From: Rickettsiales bacterium UBA2645
Lineage (GTDB): Bacteria; Pseudomonadota; Alphaproteobacteria; Rickettsiales; UBA1997
Assembly (NCBI GenBank): GCA_002359655.1
Contig: DENL01000015.1
Coordinates: 34,835-73,158, forward strand
Reading direction: 5' to 3'
DNA: 38,324 nucleotides
The number at the start of each line of letters is the position of its first letter. Position 1 is the first letter of the stretch. Of the stretch, positions 1 to 8,462 are shown one piece after another. The notes beneath the pieces were generated by a model. It was not told where the DNA came from. It searched no databases and saw only the letters and a program-made list of their open reading frames with translations. A program made the position numbers and the translations under genes.

Positions 1-339
<339 letters not shown>

Positions 340-593
340 GAATTTAATCATAGCTTGAATCTACTTAAAAACTCGAAAGTTAATAAAGTAGATAGCTCAA
401 ATGTATAACTTAGCAGAGCTATCGCCTTTATTTTTCTCTCTTTTGCTTTTTTTAAAAAAACAAAAAAACGTGATTATTTACGATGTAAAACAACGGGAAT
501 TTTTGAATTTAACTTGAGGCTTCTCGCTCTTGCTTTTGAAGAGCTGGAGTGACTTCTAATAAAAACTAAATTGGTTCTTCATGGAAAGAAGAG
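340..593 (-). other. 16S rRNA leader, folded, no gene
   Basis: This gene-free stretch lies between the 16S gene and its likely promoter. It contains two perfect 8-bp stems: 359-366 with 386-393, and 391-398 with 416-423. They share three bases, so only one can form fully at a time or they stack. An A/T-tract region lies at 450-475. A GCTCTTCAAAA-like string on the minus strand near 534-544 resembles the boxA antitermination signal, but this is weak. Stems just upstream of mature 16S are typical RNase III processing sites. No protein-coding sequence is seen. Confidence 0.55.
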
Positions 594-629
594 GGCGGGC
601 AACTTAGTCGCCGTCTTTTTCAATGTCAA
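594..629 (-). promoter_or_regulatory. Probable rRNA promoter with GC-rich discriminator
   Basis: On the minus strand, TTGACA (629-624) is followed after 17 bases by TAAGTT (606-601) and then GCCCGCC (600-594). A perfect -35, 17-bp spacing and a GC-rich discriminator are the usual make-up of growth-rate-controlled rRNA promoters. The site lies 20 bases past the holA stop and about 260 bases before mature 16S. The -10 is poor. The rpmH promoter candidate has a matching TAAGGT-GCGCCGC arrangement, which supports both calls. Confidence 0.6.
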
Positions 630-648
630 GCAGGTTTGTGAAAAATAA

Positions 649-1671
649 TTAATAATATTTTGACTGCTGAACAAAACTAATAAAGAGAAGCTTCGGTGCG
701 ATTAATGAATTTTTCATTTTTATTTCAAACTCGGAAAGTCTTTGCAGATTTTTTGTTAAAAAATTCAAAGAAAGTAGCTTTAGACTTTTACGAAACTCAA
801 TTTCAGTTTTAAAAAATAATCTTTGAGCCTTAACTGCCTCTTCAAAATCAAGGCCTGCAAATTCTATATCACATTTTGCTTGATAAAGTTTTTGTAAATA
901 ATTTGAAAGAAAGCGCATCAAAGCAATCGGCTCAAATCCATTTTTGAAAAGCTTCTCAGCTTGTAAAATTGCTAGATCAAATTTTTTCGCAGCAAAGCTG
1001 GAAATAAATTCATTTGCTGAAATTTCTGTTTCTAGACCACTGATTTTACTGATCTTATCAAGATTTAATTCTTTCCCCTCGCCTAAATAAAGCGAGATTT
1101 TTTCTAGCTCTGATAAAATTATTTGACGATTTTTTCCGAATTTTTCTAAAAGAATCTCGACGAGTTGAGAGCTTGATTTTATTTGTCTCTTAGCCAGTTC
1201 GCTTTCAATAAATTTTTTAATTACACGCTCATCATCTTCATAACAAGCGATTGCGGCAAAATTTTTATTATCTTCGCAGAGATTGCGCAAAGCTGATCCT
1301 TTGTCTAAATCGCCAGCTTGAATTAAAATAAAATTGTCACTTTTTTTGGCGAATTCTTTATCTTCAAAAAGAATTTTAAGTGCTGCAGCGCAGCCAATAT
1401 CAATATCTTTGACTAAAATTAATTTTCTACCGCCAAGCATCGAAAATGAAAAAAACTCGTCAGCTAAAATTCCTTTATCTTCTGTAAGTCTTTCTTTGCT
1501 TAGGTTGGAAACCAAAAACGGATCGGATAAATCTGGTGCAATTTTTTTTGCAATTAAATCGAAGCGATAATTTATAACTGCAGTTTCTGGCCCAAAAATC
1601 AGGCATCCAGCAATTTTTTCCTCAGCGATTTTTTGAATATAAAAATCAATTTGAGCGTTAGCAATTTTCAT
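649..1671 (-). CDS. holA: DNA polymerase III subunit delta
   Basis: A 340-residue protein with the length and N-terminal pattern of HolA, the clamp-loader delta subunit that opens the beta sliding clamp at primer-template junctions. The N-terminal region (MKIANAQIDFYIQKIAEEKI) leads into a GPETAVINYRFDLIAKKI stretch where HolA normally has its first AAA+-like segment. The LLEKFGKNRQIILSELEKIS segment (about 170-190) and the helical C-terminal collar fit the family. The ATG start is preceded by an AT-rich leader. Its stop lies 20 bases before the rRNA promoter, so its transcript may run into the 16S leader. It is divergent from tonB. Confidence 0.9.
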   Translation of the reverse strand: MKIANAQIDFYIQKIAEEKIAGCLIFGPETAVINYRFDLIAKKIAPDLSDPFLVSNLSKERLTEDKGILADEFFSFSMLGGRKLILVKDIDIGCAAALKILFEDKEFAKKSDNFILIQAGDLDKGSALRNLCEDNKNFAAIACYEDDERVIKKFIESELAKRQIKSSSQLVEILLEKFGKNRQIILSELEKISLYLGEGKELNLDKISKISGLETEISANEFISSFAAKKFDLAILQAEKLFKNGFEPIALMRFLSNYLQKLYQAKCDIEFAGLDFEEAVKAQRLFFKTEIEFRKSLKLLSLNFLTKNLQRLSEFEIKMKNSLIAPKLLFISFVQQSKYY

Positions 1672-1802
1672 TTTTATTTCTGAAATTTTTTAAAATGATT
1701 ACGGTTTGCAATTTGATTTAGGCAAAAAAAATTCACAAAATAAATTTATAAAAAATCCTTATTCAAGCTTTCCTCTAAAATTTGATAACTTTTTTCATTT
1801 CT

Positions 1803-1835
1803 GATATTGACTATCATTTTCATCAAAAATAGTTT
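1803..1835 (+). promoter_or_regulatory. Fur-box-like operator overlapping the tonB promoter
   Basis: GATATTGACTATCATTTTC at 1803-1821 matches the 19-bp E. coli Fur consensus at 15 of 19 positions. TTGACT at 1807-1812 lies inside it and is followed after 17 bases by TAGTTT (1830-1835), so a bound repressor would cover the -35 of a sigma-70-like promoter. A weaker 13/19 match lies at 1856-1874, overlapping the tonB start. Alphaproteobacteria may use Fur, RirA or Irr for iron control, and the regulator gene is not in the window. Confidence 0.65.
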
Positions 1836-1871
1836 GCGTCTTCACAAATTTTTTTGAGAACGATTATCAAA

Positions 1872-2492
1872 ATGACTAATATAAATTACCAAACCTCACA
1901 TTTAACTGCTTTTATTTCTGCGGCTTTAGTTCACTCTCTGGTTGCAGCTTGGGCAATTTTTCCTTCGAGTCCAATCGTTATAAATCAACAAGCAATTCGG
2001 GTTAGTTTTGTTGCGCCAAGTTCTTCAGATAAAAAAAGTTTTGAAGCAAGTCACAAAAAAATTGCCATTAATACTGATCGTGAAAATGCCCTCAAACAAA
2101 AACAAGATAACAAAGTTGAAAAATCGGAAAGCGAGACGAAAAAAAATCAGCTAGCTGGAAAACAAACTTCTGGCCGTGAAGATCCAAATGCTACAGCCAC
2201 AAAAGCTGCAGAAAGCGATCCAATTTTTAACGCCAACTATTTAAACAACCCTGCTCCTTATTATCCGCTATCGGCAAAACGCAAAGGCATTCAAGGAAAA
2301 GTTTTGCTTAGCGTAGTAGTAAAAGTTGATGGCACTGCGGCTGCTGTAAATGTTTCGCGCTCAAGTGGATCAAGTGATTTAGATGAAGCTGCTCTCGAAG
2401 CCGTAAAACAATGGAAGTTCATTCCCGCTCGCAACAAAGGCCAATTTGTGCAAGCCAGCGTTATTGTTCCTGTCGAATTTAAAATAATATAA
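1872..2492 (+). CDS. tonB: TonB family energy transducer
   Basis: TonB carries proton-motive-force energy from ExbB/ExbD to outer-membrane receptors. One N-terminal membrane helix (about 12-30, with the SxxxH-like pattern around AALVHSLVAAW) precedes a Lys/Glu-rich periplasmic linker (about 50-105). The C-terminal TonB domain (about 125-206) has PAPYYPLSAKRKGIQG, VKVDG, SSGSSDLDEAA and VKQWKFIPA. The linker is charged rather than rich in EP/KP repeats. An in-frame TTG lies at 1854, but the ATG at 1872 is preferred: it follows GAGAA at 1856-1860 and starts a normal N-terminus. It is followed after 1 bp by exbB. Confidence 0.92.
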   Translation: MTNINYQTSHLTAFISAALVHSLVAAWAIFPSSPIVINQQAIRVSFVAPSSSDKKSFEASHKKIAINTDRENALKQKQDNKVEKSESETKKNQLAGKQTSGREDPNATATKAAESDPIFNANYLNNPAPYYPLSAKRKGIQGKVLLSVVVKVDGTAAAVNVSRSSGSSDLDEAALEAVKQWKFIPARNKGQFVQASVIVPVEFKII

Positions 2493-2493
2493 A

Positions 2494-3141
2494 ATGAATC
2501 TCTCGCAAATTTTTTCGCAAGGCAACCCTGTTTTGATCGCGGTTTTTATTCTTCTTGTCGCCATGTCTTTTGTTAGCTGGTACATAATTTTTTGGAAAGG
2601 CATGATGATTCGCCGTGAAAATCGCGCTTATCTAAAATTTAGCGAGGAGCACACAAATATCAAAAACTGGCCTGCTCGCAAAAGTTTTGAAACTACTCAA
2701 GGCAGCGTGAATTTTTTGATCGAAGAAGTAAAAAAATTAGAAACAATTTTACCGCAATACGAAACTCATGAAGCTAAAGCAGAAATCTTAACTATGCATT
2801 TATTGCAAACTCTTGATGGTCTGCGCTCTATGCTTGATAAGGGTTTGACTATTCTTGCTTCGATTGGTAGCTCCGCACCTTTTATCGGATTATTTGGCAC
2901 AGTTTGGGGAATTTACAATGCACTACAAAGTATAGCCGCTCAAGGAAATGCCGGTCTTTCAGTTGTTGCTGGTCCAATCGCCGAAGCTCTGATTGCAACA
3001 GCAGTTGGCTTATTTGCAGCGATTCCAGCTGTTTTGGCTTACAACACATTTGTGCGCTTGAATCGTCTTTTAGTACAAAATTTGCGCCACGTCGCCGAGC
3101 AAATGACAGTTTACTTATCTAACGAATCGAAAAAAAATTAG
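2494..3141 (+). CDS. exbB: Biopolymer transport protein ExbB (MotA/TolQ/ExbB proton channel)
   Basis: ExbB forms the inner-membrane proton channel with ExbD that energises TonB. The 215-residue protein has a first membrane helix at about 14-34, a cytoplasmic segment, and two further helices containing GSSAPFIGLFGTVWGIYNAL and AEALIATAVGLFAAIPAVLAY, which are the family's signature regions. It lies between tonB and exbD with gaps of 1 and 2 bases, so translational coupling is likely. TolQ is the paralogous alternative, but TonB and a siderophore receptor next door favour ExbB. Confidence 0.93.
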   Translation: MNLSQIFSQGNPVLIAVFILLVAMSFVSWYIIFWKGMMIRRENRAYLKFSEEHTNIKNWPARKSFETTQGSVNFLIEEVKKLETILPQYETHEAKAEILTMHLLQTLDGLRSMLDKGLTILASIGSSAPFIGLFGTVWGIYNALQSIAAQGNAGLSVVAGPIAEALIATAVGLFAAIPAVLAYNTFVRLNRLLVQNLRHVAEQMTVYLSNESKKN

Positions 3142-3143
3142 TC

Positions 3144-3551
3144 ATGCAAAACCCTTTCGAACGCGAAGAATTACAAGCGCCACTCTCAGAAATAAATATG
3201 ACGCCGCTGGTTGATGTAATGTTGGTTTTGCTGGTGATTTTTCTGGTCACTGCGCCAATGCTTAACAGCGCAGTAAAGTTGAATTTACCAGCAGAAAGCG
3301 CGGCGCAAATTACTGAGCAAAAAACTATCACGATTTCGATCAACCGCGCTGGTGAATATTTCGTTGACGACAAGCCAGTTTCAGAAAAAGAGTTAGAGAA
3401 AAAACTAATTGCCGCTGCCAAAGAAAATCCAAAACAACAAATTCATTTGCGCGCTGATGTTGATGTCAGTTACGGCAAAGTAAGTCACATGCTTTCTGAT
3501 TTACAGCGCGCTGGACTTTCAAATATCGGTTTTGTTACCGAGCCGCGTTAG
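3144..3551 (+). CDS. exbD: Biopolymer transport protein ExbD
   Basis: ExbD is the single-helix partner of ExbB. In 135 residues it has a short cytoplasmic N-terminus, then INMTPLVDVMLVLLVIFLVT (from residue 17), where Asp24 corresponds to the essential proton-carrying Asp25 of E. coli ExbD. A periplasmic domain with AAKENPKQQIHLRADVDVSY and YGKVSHMLSDLQRAGLSNIG follows. It starts 2 bases after the exbB stop. The 63-bp gap to the receptor gene contains two AAGGATC repeats but no clear terminator, so the operon probably continues. Confidence 0.94.
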   Translation: MQNPFEREELQAPLSEINMTPLVDVMLVLLVIFLVTAPMLNSAVKLNLPAESAAQITEQKTITISINRAGEYFVDDKPVSEKELEKKLIAAAKENPKQQIHLRADVDVSYGKVSHMLSDLQRAGLSNIGFVTEPR

Positions 3552-3614
3552 TCGAAAAATTTTAAAGGATCAAAGTTTAAAATTTATAAGGATCGCAATT
3601 TAATTTTTAAAAAA

Positions 3615-5765
3615 ATGTCAAAAACTTTTATCCCGCTTGCAACTAAAGCAAAAAATAATCCGCTTTCACGCTTGCTCACCAGCACAGTAATTTTCAGCAT
3701 TTCCACCCTGTCACCTTATAATTTGGAAGCCAAAGAAAATGAAACTGAATTGCCAACAGTTTCAGTGATCGAGAGTAACTCCGATGATCGCTACAACTCA
3801 AACGAAAGCTCTTATTACAAACTAAATCAAAAATTGGTTAACACGCCAAGAACGGTTTCAACCGTTACTCGTCAATTGATGGACGATCAGGGCGCAACAA
3901 CTGTCTCGGCAGCGTTGCGTAATGTACCTGGTGTTTCACTGGCAGCAGGCGAAGCAAGTAGCCAAGGTGATAATGTCAGTATTCGCGGCTTTTCAGCACG
4001 AAATGATTATTTTATTGATGGCATGCGCGACTTCGGTAGCTACTATCGCGACTCATTTAATCTGGAAAATATTGAAGTGATTCAGGGTCCATCATCTGCA
4101 TTGTTTGGTCGCGGTACAACTGGTGGCGCAATTCAACAAACCAACAAACAAGCTTTTTTGGGATCAAAAAAAGAAGCTACCGTCATGCTTGGAACCAATC
4201 AAACAACTCGTGCAACTGCTGATGTAAATGCCAAAATCAGCGAAACTTCTGCAATTCGTATCAACGCTATGGGTAATAAAAACAATGTCGCCGAGCGCAA
4301 AGATACTGAGTATAGTCGTGGTGGTTTTGCGCCAACTCTAGCATTTGGAATTGGCACTGATACTCGTTTCAATCTTAGCCATCTTTACCAAGCAGAAAAT
4401 GATGTGCCTGATTATGGTATTCCATTTTATGCTGGAAAACCAGCTCGCACTAATCGTTCAAATTATTATGGCTTTAAAAATAGCGATTATTTGAAAACTG
4501 ACGTGAATATAACTACTGCAAAGTTTGAGCATGATTTCTCTAAAGACTCAACTCTGCACAGCCAAGCTAGATACGCTCGCTACGCCCGTAATGTTCAAGT
4601 TACAGAGCCACAAATTACGACAGACCCTAATACAGTAACTCGTAGCATCAAAGCTAGAAATTCAGTTGAAAGCTATATGGGCAATCAAACCGATTTAACT
4701 AATAAATTTTCTACTTTTGGCATTAAGCATGAAGCTATTGTTGGCGTTGCAGTTGAAAGCGAAACATCAACTCCAACAGCACTAACTTATAGTGGAGTTC
4801 CCTCAACAAATCTAAACTATCCAAATGATTTGGCGTCTTTTAGTTACACATCGCAAACTTCATCTTACACAAAAACCAAACTTGATACGATGGCCGCTTA
4901 TTTCGCTGACACCATTAAAATCAACCATTCTTGGGAATTAGTTGTCAGTAGCCGCTACGACAATTTACAAACCAGCTATGACAGCTTGGCTTCAACTGGA
5001 GTCAGAACCACTTTGTCACGCAGCGACAACTTACTGAGCTACAGCGGCGGCCTTACTTACAAGCCAGCAGAAAATGGTAGTGTTTATATTAGTCGCGGAA
5101 CTTCTTTCAACCCTTCGGCAGAATCTTTATCGCTTTCAACCACAACTTCTAATGTCGCTCCAGAAAAAAATATTGTTTCTGAAATTGGTACTAAATGGGA
5201 ATTTTTAAAAAAACGCCTTTCCACCAGCTTGGCTTTATTTAGAGCTGATAAAGAAAACGCTCGTGAAAATACTGGACTTGCCAGCAATGTGCTTTCTGGT
5301 AGTCAGCGCGTTTATGGTTTGCAAGCCCAAGCGACCGGAAAAGTTACCGATAAGTTACAATTAATTGTTGGCTACTCTTATCTAGATGGTCGCGTTACTA
5401 AGTCTGCAATCAGCTCGGACTATAAAAACCGTCCATTGGCTAACACCCCGCAAAACAGTTTCAATTTATTCGCTACTTACAAAATGACACCAACCCTAGA
5501 ATTTGGTGGAGGTGGAAACTACCTTTCAGAACGCTATGTCACGCCAACTTCAGCAGCTGATCCTGTAACGGGAACAGTTCGCAAAGTTCCAAGCTATGTG
5601 GTGTTCAACGCTATGACAAAATATACAGTTAATAAAAACATCGAGATGCAGCTCAATATCAACAACATCATGAATAAATACTATTTCGATCAGATTCGTG
5701 GAACTCAAGCGGCTGTTCCCGGAGAAGGGCGCGTTATACTTTTAACAACAAAAGTAAAATTCTAA
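3615..5765 (+). CDS. TonB-dependent catecholate-type siderophore receptor (Fiu-like)
   Basis: A 716-residue outer-membrane receptor that imports ferric siderophores. A signal peptide probably ends near Ala39. A TonB-box candidate follows at 46-54 (LPTVSVIES). The plug domain spans about 70-180, with LRNVPGVSLAAGE, NVSIRGFSARNDYFIDGMRD and IEVIQGPSSALFGRGTTGG. The rest is a 22-strand barrel with C-terminal LLTTKVKF, ending in the aromatic residue typical of outer-membrane proteins. The plug resembles the Fiu/PiuA group, and the next gene is a YbiX/PiuC homologue, the same pairing as fiu-ybiX in E. coli. The catecholate substrate is inferred from that. The stop is one base before the next start. 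Confidence 0.93.
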   Translation: MSKTFIPLATKAKNNPLSRLLTSTVIFSISTLSPYNLEAKENETELPTVSVIESNSDDRYNSNESSYYKLNQKLVNTPRTVSTVTRQLMDDQGATTVSAALRNVPGVSLAAGEASSQGDNVSIRGFSARNDYFIDGMRDFGSYYRDSFNLENIEVIQGPSSALFGRGTTGGAIQQTNKQAFLGSKKEATVMLGTNQTTRATADVNAKISETSAIRINAMGNKNNVAERKDTEYSRGGFAPTLAFGIGTDTRFNLSHLYQAENDVPDYGIPFYAGKPARTNRSNYYGFKNSDYLKTDVNITTAKFEHDFSKDSTLHSQARYARYARNVQVTEPQITTDPNTVTRSIKARNSVESYMGNQTDLTNKFSTFGIKHEAIVGVAVESETSTPTALTYSGVPSTNLNYPNDLASFSYTSQTSSYTKTKLDTMAAYFADTIKINHSWELVVSSRYDNLQTSYDSLASTGVRTTLSRSDNLLSYSGGLTYKPAENGSVYISRGTSFNPSAESLSLSTTTSNVAPEKNIVSEIGTKWEFLKKRLSTSLALFRADKENARENTGLASNVLSGSQRVYGLQAQATGKVTDKLQLIVGYSYLDGRVTKSAISSDYKNRPLANTPQNSFNLFATYKMTPTLEFGGGGNYLSERYVTPTSAADPVTGTVRKVPSYVVFNAMTKYTVNKNIEMQLNINNIMNKYYFDQIRGTQAAVPGEGRVILLTTKVKF

Positions 5766-5766
5766 T

Positions 5767-6447
5767 ATGCTGCTTCATATCCCAGATATATTAACTACAG
5801 ATCAAGTTACTGAATTTCGCGAAGTTCTAGAAAAAGCAAATTGGATTGATGGTCGTGCAACCGCGGGCCATCAATCGCTTAAAGTCAAAAACAATATTCA
5901 ATTACCAACTGACTCTGCTGAAGCAAAACTTTTGGGAGAAAAAATATTAATCGCACTGGAAACAAATTCGACTTTCATCTCAGCAGCCTTGCCTTCCAAG
6001 GTTTGCCCTCCACTTTTTAATAGCTATTCTGGCGGTCAAAATTATGGCACACACATTGATGGTGCTATTCGTCAAATTCAGGGCACGCCTTTTAAAATCA
6101 GAACCGACCTCTCCGCCACTCTATTTCTTTCTGATCCTTTGGAATATGACGGCGGAGAGTTGGTGGTGGAGGACACATATGGCACACATAAGGTAAAATT
6201 ACCTAAAGGCCATATGATCCTCTATCCCGCAAGTAGCTTGCATCATGTCACGCCAGTAACAAGAGGCACCAGAGTCGCTTCATTTTTTTGGATTCAAAGT
6301 ATGATTCGTGATGACGCAAAAAGAACTTTGCTTTTTGATATGGATAATTCAATCCGACTTTTAAATATTGATGTACCAAATCATGAGTCGACAATTCACC
6401 TGACCGGAATTTATCACAATCTTATCCGCCTTTGGGCTGAAGTTTAG
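5767..6447 (+). CDS. piuC: Fe(II)/2-oxoglutarate-dependent PKHD-type hydroxylase, YbiX/PiuC family
   Basis: A 226-residue member of the PKHD hydroxylase family that accompanies catecholate siderophore receptors. Iron ligands are visible: His96 and Asp98 in NYGTHIDGA, and His159 in SSLHHVTPVTRG, with Arg169 placed to bind 2-oxoglutarate. DLSATLFLSDPLEYDGGELVV forms the central jelly-roll strands. It lies one base behind the receptor stop. The physiological substrate of this family is not settled; roles in siderophore handling or receptor function have been proposed. Cytoplasmic, with no signal peptide. Confidence 0.92.
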   Translation: MLLHIPDILTTDQVTEFREVLEKANWIDGRATAGHQSLKVKNNIQLPTDSAEAKLLGEKILIALETNSTFISAALPSKVCPPLFNSYSGGQNYGTHIDGAIRQIQGTPFKIRTDLSATLFLSDPLEYDGGELVVEDTYGTHKVKLPKGHMILYPASSLHHVTPVTRGTRVASFFWIQSMIRDDAKRTLLFDMDNSIRLLNIDVPNHESTIHLTGIYHNLIRLWAEV

Positions 6448-6458
6448 CTAAAAATAAT

Positions 6459-7259
6459 ATGAGAAAAATTCTAAAAAAAATTCATCTTTATTTAGCGCTC
6501 GCTCTTTGTCTTCCGCTGATTTTGCAAGGCTTGACTGGCTCGATGATGGCTTTTCGTAGCGAAATTTCTGATGCGATAATCAATTACAAATATGATTTTG
6601 CTAAAGGAGAGATGGCTTCGCAAGAAACCATAATTGAGATAGCACGAAAAGAAGTAGACACAGATTTATCGCTTGTGCCATTTAAAATGCCGGAGAAAAA
6701 AAATCAGGCCGCCAAAGTTCGATTCAGCAAAAATGGTGAGAGAAAACCAATATTAGAAGTTTTGCTTGATCCGGTTTCGCTGAAAATTATCGAAATAAAT
6801 GATCCTCGCCAAAACTTTTTTCGCTTAACAAAAAAATTTCACGAAGAACTTTTTTTGAGCAAAATTGGTAAAAATATCGTCGGAATTTTTGGCATCGTAA
6901 TGCTATTTATGGCTTTGAGCGGCTTGGTTTTATGGTGGCCCAAAAAAGGTAATTTAAAACGCGCTTTAACTTTTAAAATTTCTGAGAGCGGCAAAAAATT
7001 TCACCGCGATTTGCACGGCGCAGTCGGCTTTTGGTTTATGTTGCCGCTTTTGGCAACAAGCGCTACGGGCATTTATTTAATTTATTTTAAAAGCAATCGA
7101 AGCAGTAAAATTTGGCATTCAATCCACGATGGCAGCGCTCTTGGCACTTTTGGCGAAACTACAATATTTTTAGTTGGATTTCTGCCACTACTTTTTTCAA
7201 TCACCGGAATTGCTTTGTGGTGGCTGAAAAAGAAAAACAAAATGCAAAAATTTAATTAG
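6459..7259 (+). CDS. PepSY-associated membrane protein (PiuB-like)
   Basis: A 266-residue PepSY-TM family protein, a group often found beside siderophore receptors and proposed to take part in iron release or reduction in the periplasm. It has an N-terminal helix (LYLALALCLPLILQGLTGSM), a periplasmic PepSY-like segment (about 45-120), a second helix (NIVGIFGIVMLFMALSGLVL) followed by WWPKKG, then RDLHGAVGFWF with a third helix, and a C-terminal helix ending WWLKKK. Histidines in FHRDLHG and WHSIHDG could bind metal or haem. It closes the iron operon 11 bases after piuC and overlaps the convergent tilS by 4 bases. Confidence 0.85.
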   Translation: MRKILKKIHLYLALALCLPLILQGLTGSMMAFRSEISDAIINYKYDFAKGEMASQETIIEIARKEVDTDLSLVPFKMPEKKNQAAKVRFSKNGERKPILEVLLDPVSLKIIEINDPRQNFFRLTKKFHEELFLSKIGKNIVGIFGIVMLFMALSGLVLWWPKKGNLKRALTFKISESGKKFHRDLHGAVGFWFMLPLLATSATGIYLIYFKSNRSSKIWHSIHDGSALGTFGETTIFLVGFLPLLFSITGIALWWLKKKNKMQKFN

Positions 7260-8287
7260 AAAATTTTTTTTAAAATAGTTCGTAGTTCAAACTTTCCTCT
7301 CAGCTTTTGCGACCTTACAATCAAAGATTTCTTGCCATATTGCATAATCTCACAACCATAAAAATTACGCGGTTTAATTTTTGAATTTTTCAGTAAATAT
7401 TCGTAGAAAATTTTCAGATCTTTCAAGCGTGGTTTGTATTTTTTTTTGCTTACTTCCATCGTAACTAAAGCCAAAATTTTCAGGGCAAACTTTTCGTCTA
7501 ATTTTTGTAATTTTTTGTGATCGATCAAAAAATATTCATCCTGCTTAAACTCCAGAATTTCTGCTGCTTCAACTAACATTAACGAATCAAATAAATCACG
7601 CATTTTAGCAATTTCATCCGTTGCATTTTTGATGCGCTTATGCAGTAAATTTTTTTCTTCAAATGTGGCAAAAAAATTACGGATTTTATTGCGCAAAAAT
7701 TTTTCATCCGAGTTGGTTTCATCTTCAAACCATTTGATTTTTTTAGCGTGCAAAAATTTTTCTAAATCACTTTTATCAAAATCCAGAAGTGGACGCACAA
7801 GCTTGATTTTGCTGACTTCTAAAACTTCAGCAATTGTTGAAAGTCCGTCTAAACCAGAGCCACGGAATAGTCGAATTAAAAAGTTTTCTGCTACATCGCC
7901 AAGTTGATGGCCAAGAAATAAATAAGAAATTTTCTTTTTTTTACAAAACTCGCAAAGCAAATCATAGCGCATCTCGCGCAGCTTGGCTTCAATATTTTTT
8001 TTCGGTAATTTTTTTGCATCAATTTCTAAAATGTGATGCGTAATTTTTTTCTTCGCTAAAATTTTTGAAAGCTTTAAAGCCTCATTTGACGAGCTTTCTC
8101 GCATTTTATGATCAACTGTCAGCGCTACTAATTCGATCTTTTTTTTTGCGCAAAACTCACTGAGCAAAATCGTCAATGCCAAAGAGTCAACACCGCCAGA
8201 AACCCCTACTGCAAGCTTTTCAGGCAACTTCTGCACAGCAAAAATCTCTTCAACTTTTTTGTGAAAAACTTCACTAACATTTACCAT
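7256..8287 (-). CDS. tilS: tRNA(Ile)-lysidine synthase
   Basis: TilS attaches lysine to C34 of the CAU-anticodon isoleucine tRNA, converting its identity from Met to Ile; it is essential in most bacteria. The PP-loop ATP-binding motif SGGVDS is at residues 30-35, followed by ALTVDHKMRESSSNEA and LGHQLGDVAENFLIRLFRGSGLDGL, the tRNA-binding and HXXGD-type segment of the family. FEDETNSDEKFLRNKIRN matches the conserved EDxSNxxxxxxRxxIR region. At 343 residues it is a short form without the full C-terminal domain of the 430-residue E. coli enzyme. ATG start; a GC-rich palindromic element lies just upstream. Confidence 0.93.
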   Translation of the reverse strand: MVNVSEVFHKKVEEIFAVQKLPEKLAVGVSGGVDSLALTILLSEFCAKKKIELVALTVDHKMRESSSNEALKLSKILAKKKITHHILEIDAKKLPKKNIEAKLREMRYDLLCEFCKKKKISYLFLGHQLGDVAENFLIRLFRGSGLDGLSTIAEVLEVSKIKLVRPLLDFDKSDLEKFLHAKKIKWFEDETNSDEKFLRNKIRNFFATFEEKNLLHKRIKNATDEIAKMRDLFDSLMLVEAAEILEFKQDEYFLIDHKKLQKLDEKFALKILALVTMEVSKKKYKPRLKDLKIFYEYLLKNSKIKPRNFYGCEIMQYGKKSLIVRSQKLRGKFELRTILKKIF

Positions 8288-8310
8288 TATTTTTTTAACA
8301 AAAATTCTTA

Positions 8311-8400
8311 ATCCTTTATCCCTTCGGGATACGGAAACGCGACGCGAGTCGTGCCCTGCCTTGCTTGGAACACCATCCCTATGTCAAAGGAACATACAGG
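8311..8400. repeat. GC-rich palindromic element upstream of tilS
   Basis: This short, GC-rich island sits in an AT-rich intergenic region. It contains ATCCC-TTC-GGGAT (8318-8330) and a 6-bp stem with a GCGA tetraloop at 8338-8353 (CGCGAC-GCGA-GTCGTG, one G-U pair), then TATGT/ACATA arms near 8381-8396. No reading frame of note crosses it. Composition and hairpins look like a dispersed palindromic repeat (REP- or RPE-like), though no second copy is seen in this window. The rest of the gap to 8462 is unremarkable. Confidence 0.45.
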
Positions 8401-8462
8401 AATTCTTAAAAATTCGCTCACGATTTTCTAACCGTTACTCACTTTTTGAATATCTAAACCAT

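Noticed and set aside
595..621. GGCAAC-TTA-GTCGCC followed by T-run on the plus strand, looking like an intrinsic terminator
   Set aside because: No plus-strand gene lies upstream to terminate. The same bases fit a promoter -10 and discriminator on the minus strand serving the 16S gene.
1854..1871. TTG start six codons upstream for TonB
   Set aside because: A TTG with no ribosome site just before it. The ATG at 1872 has GAGAA 11 bases upstream and gives a typical N-terminus.
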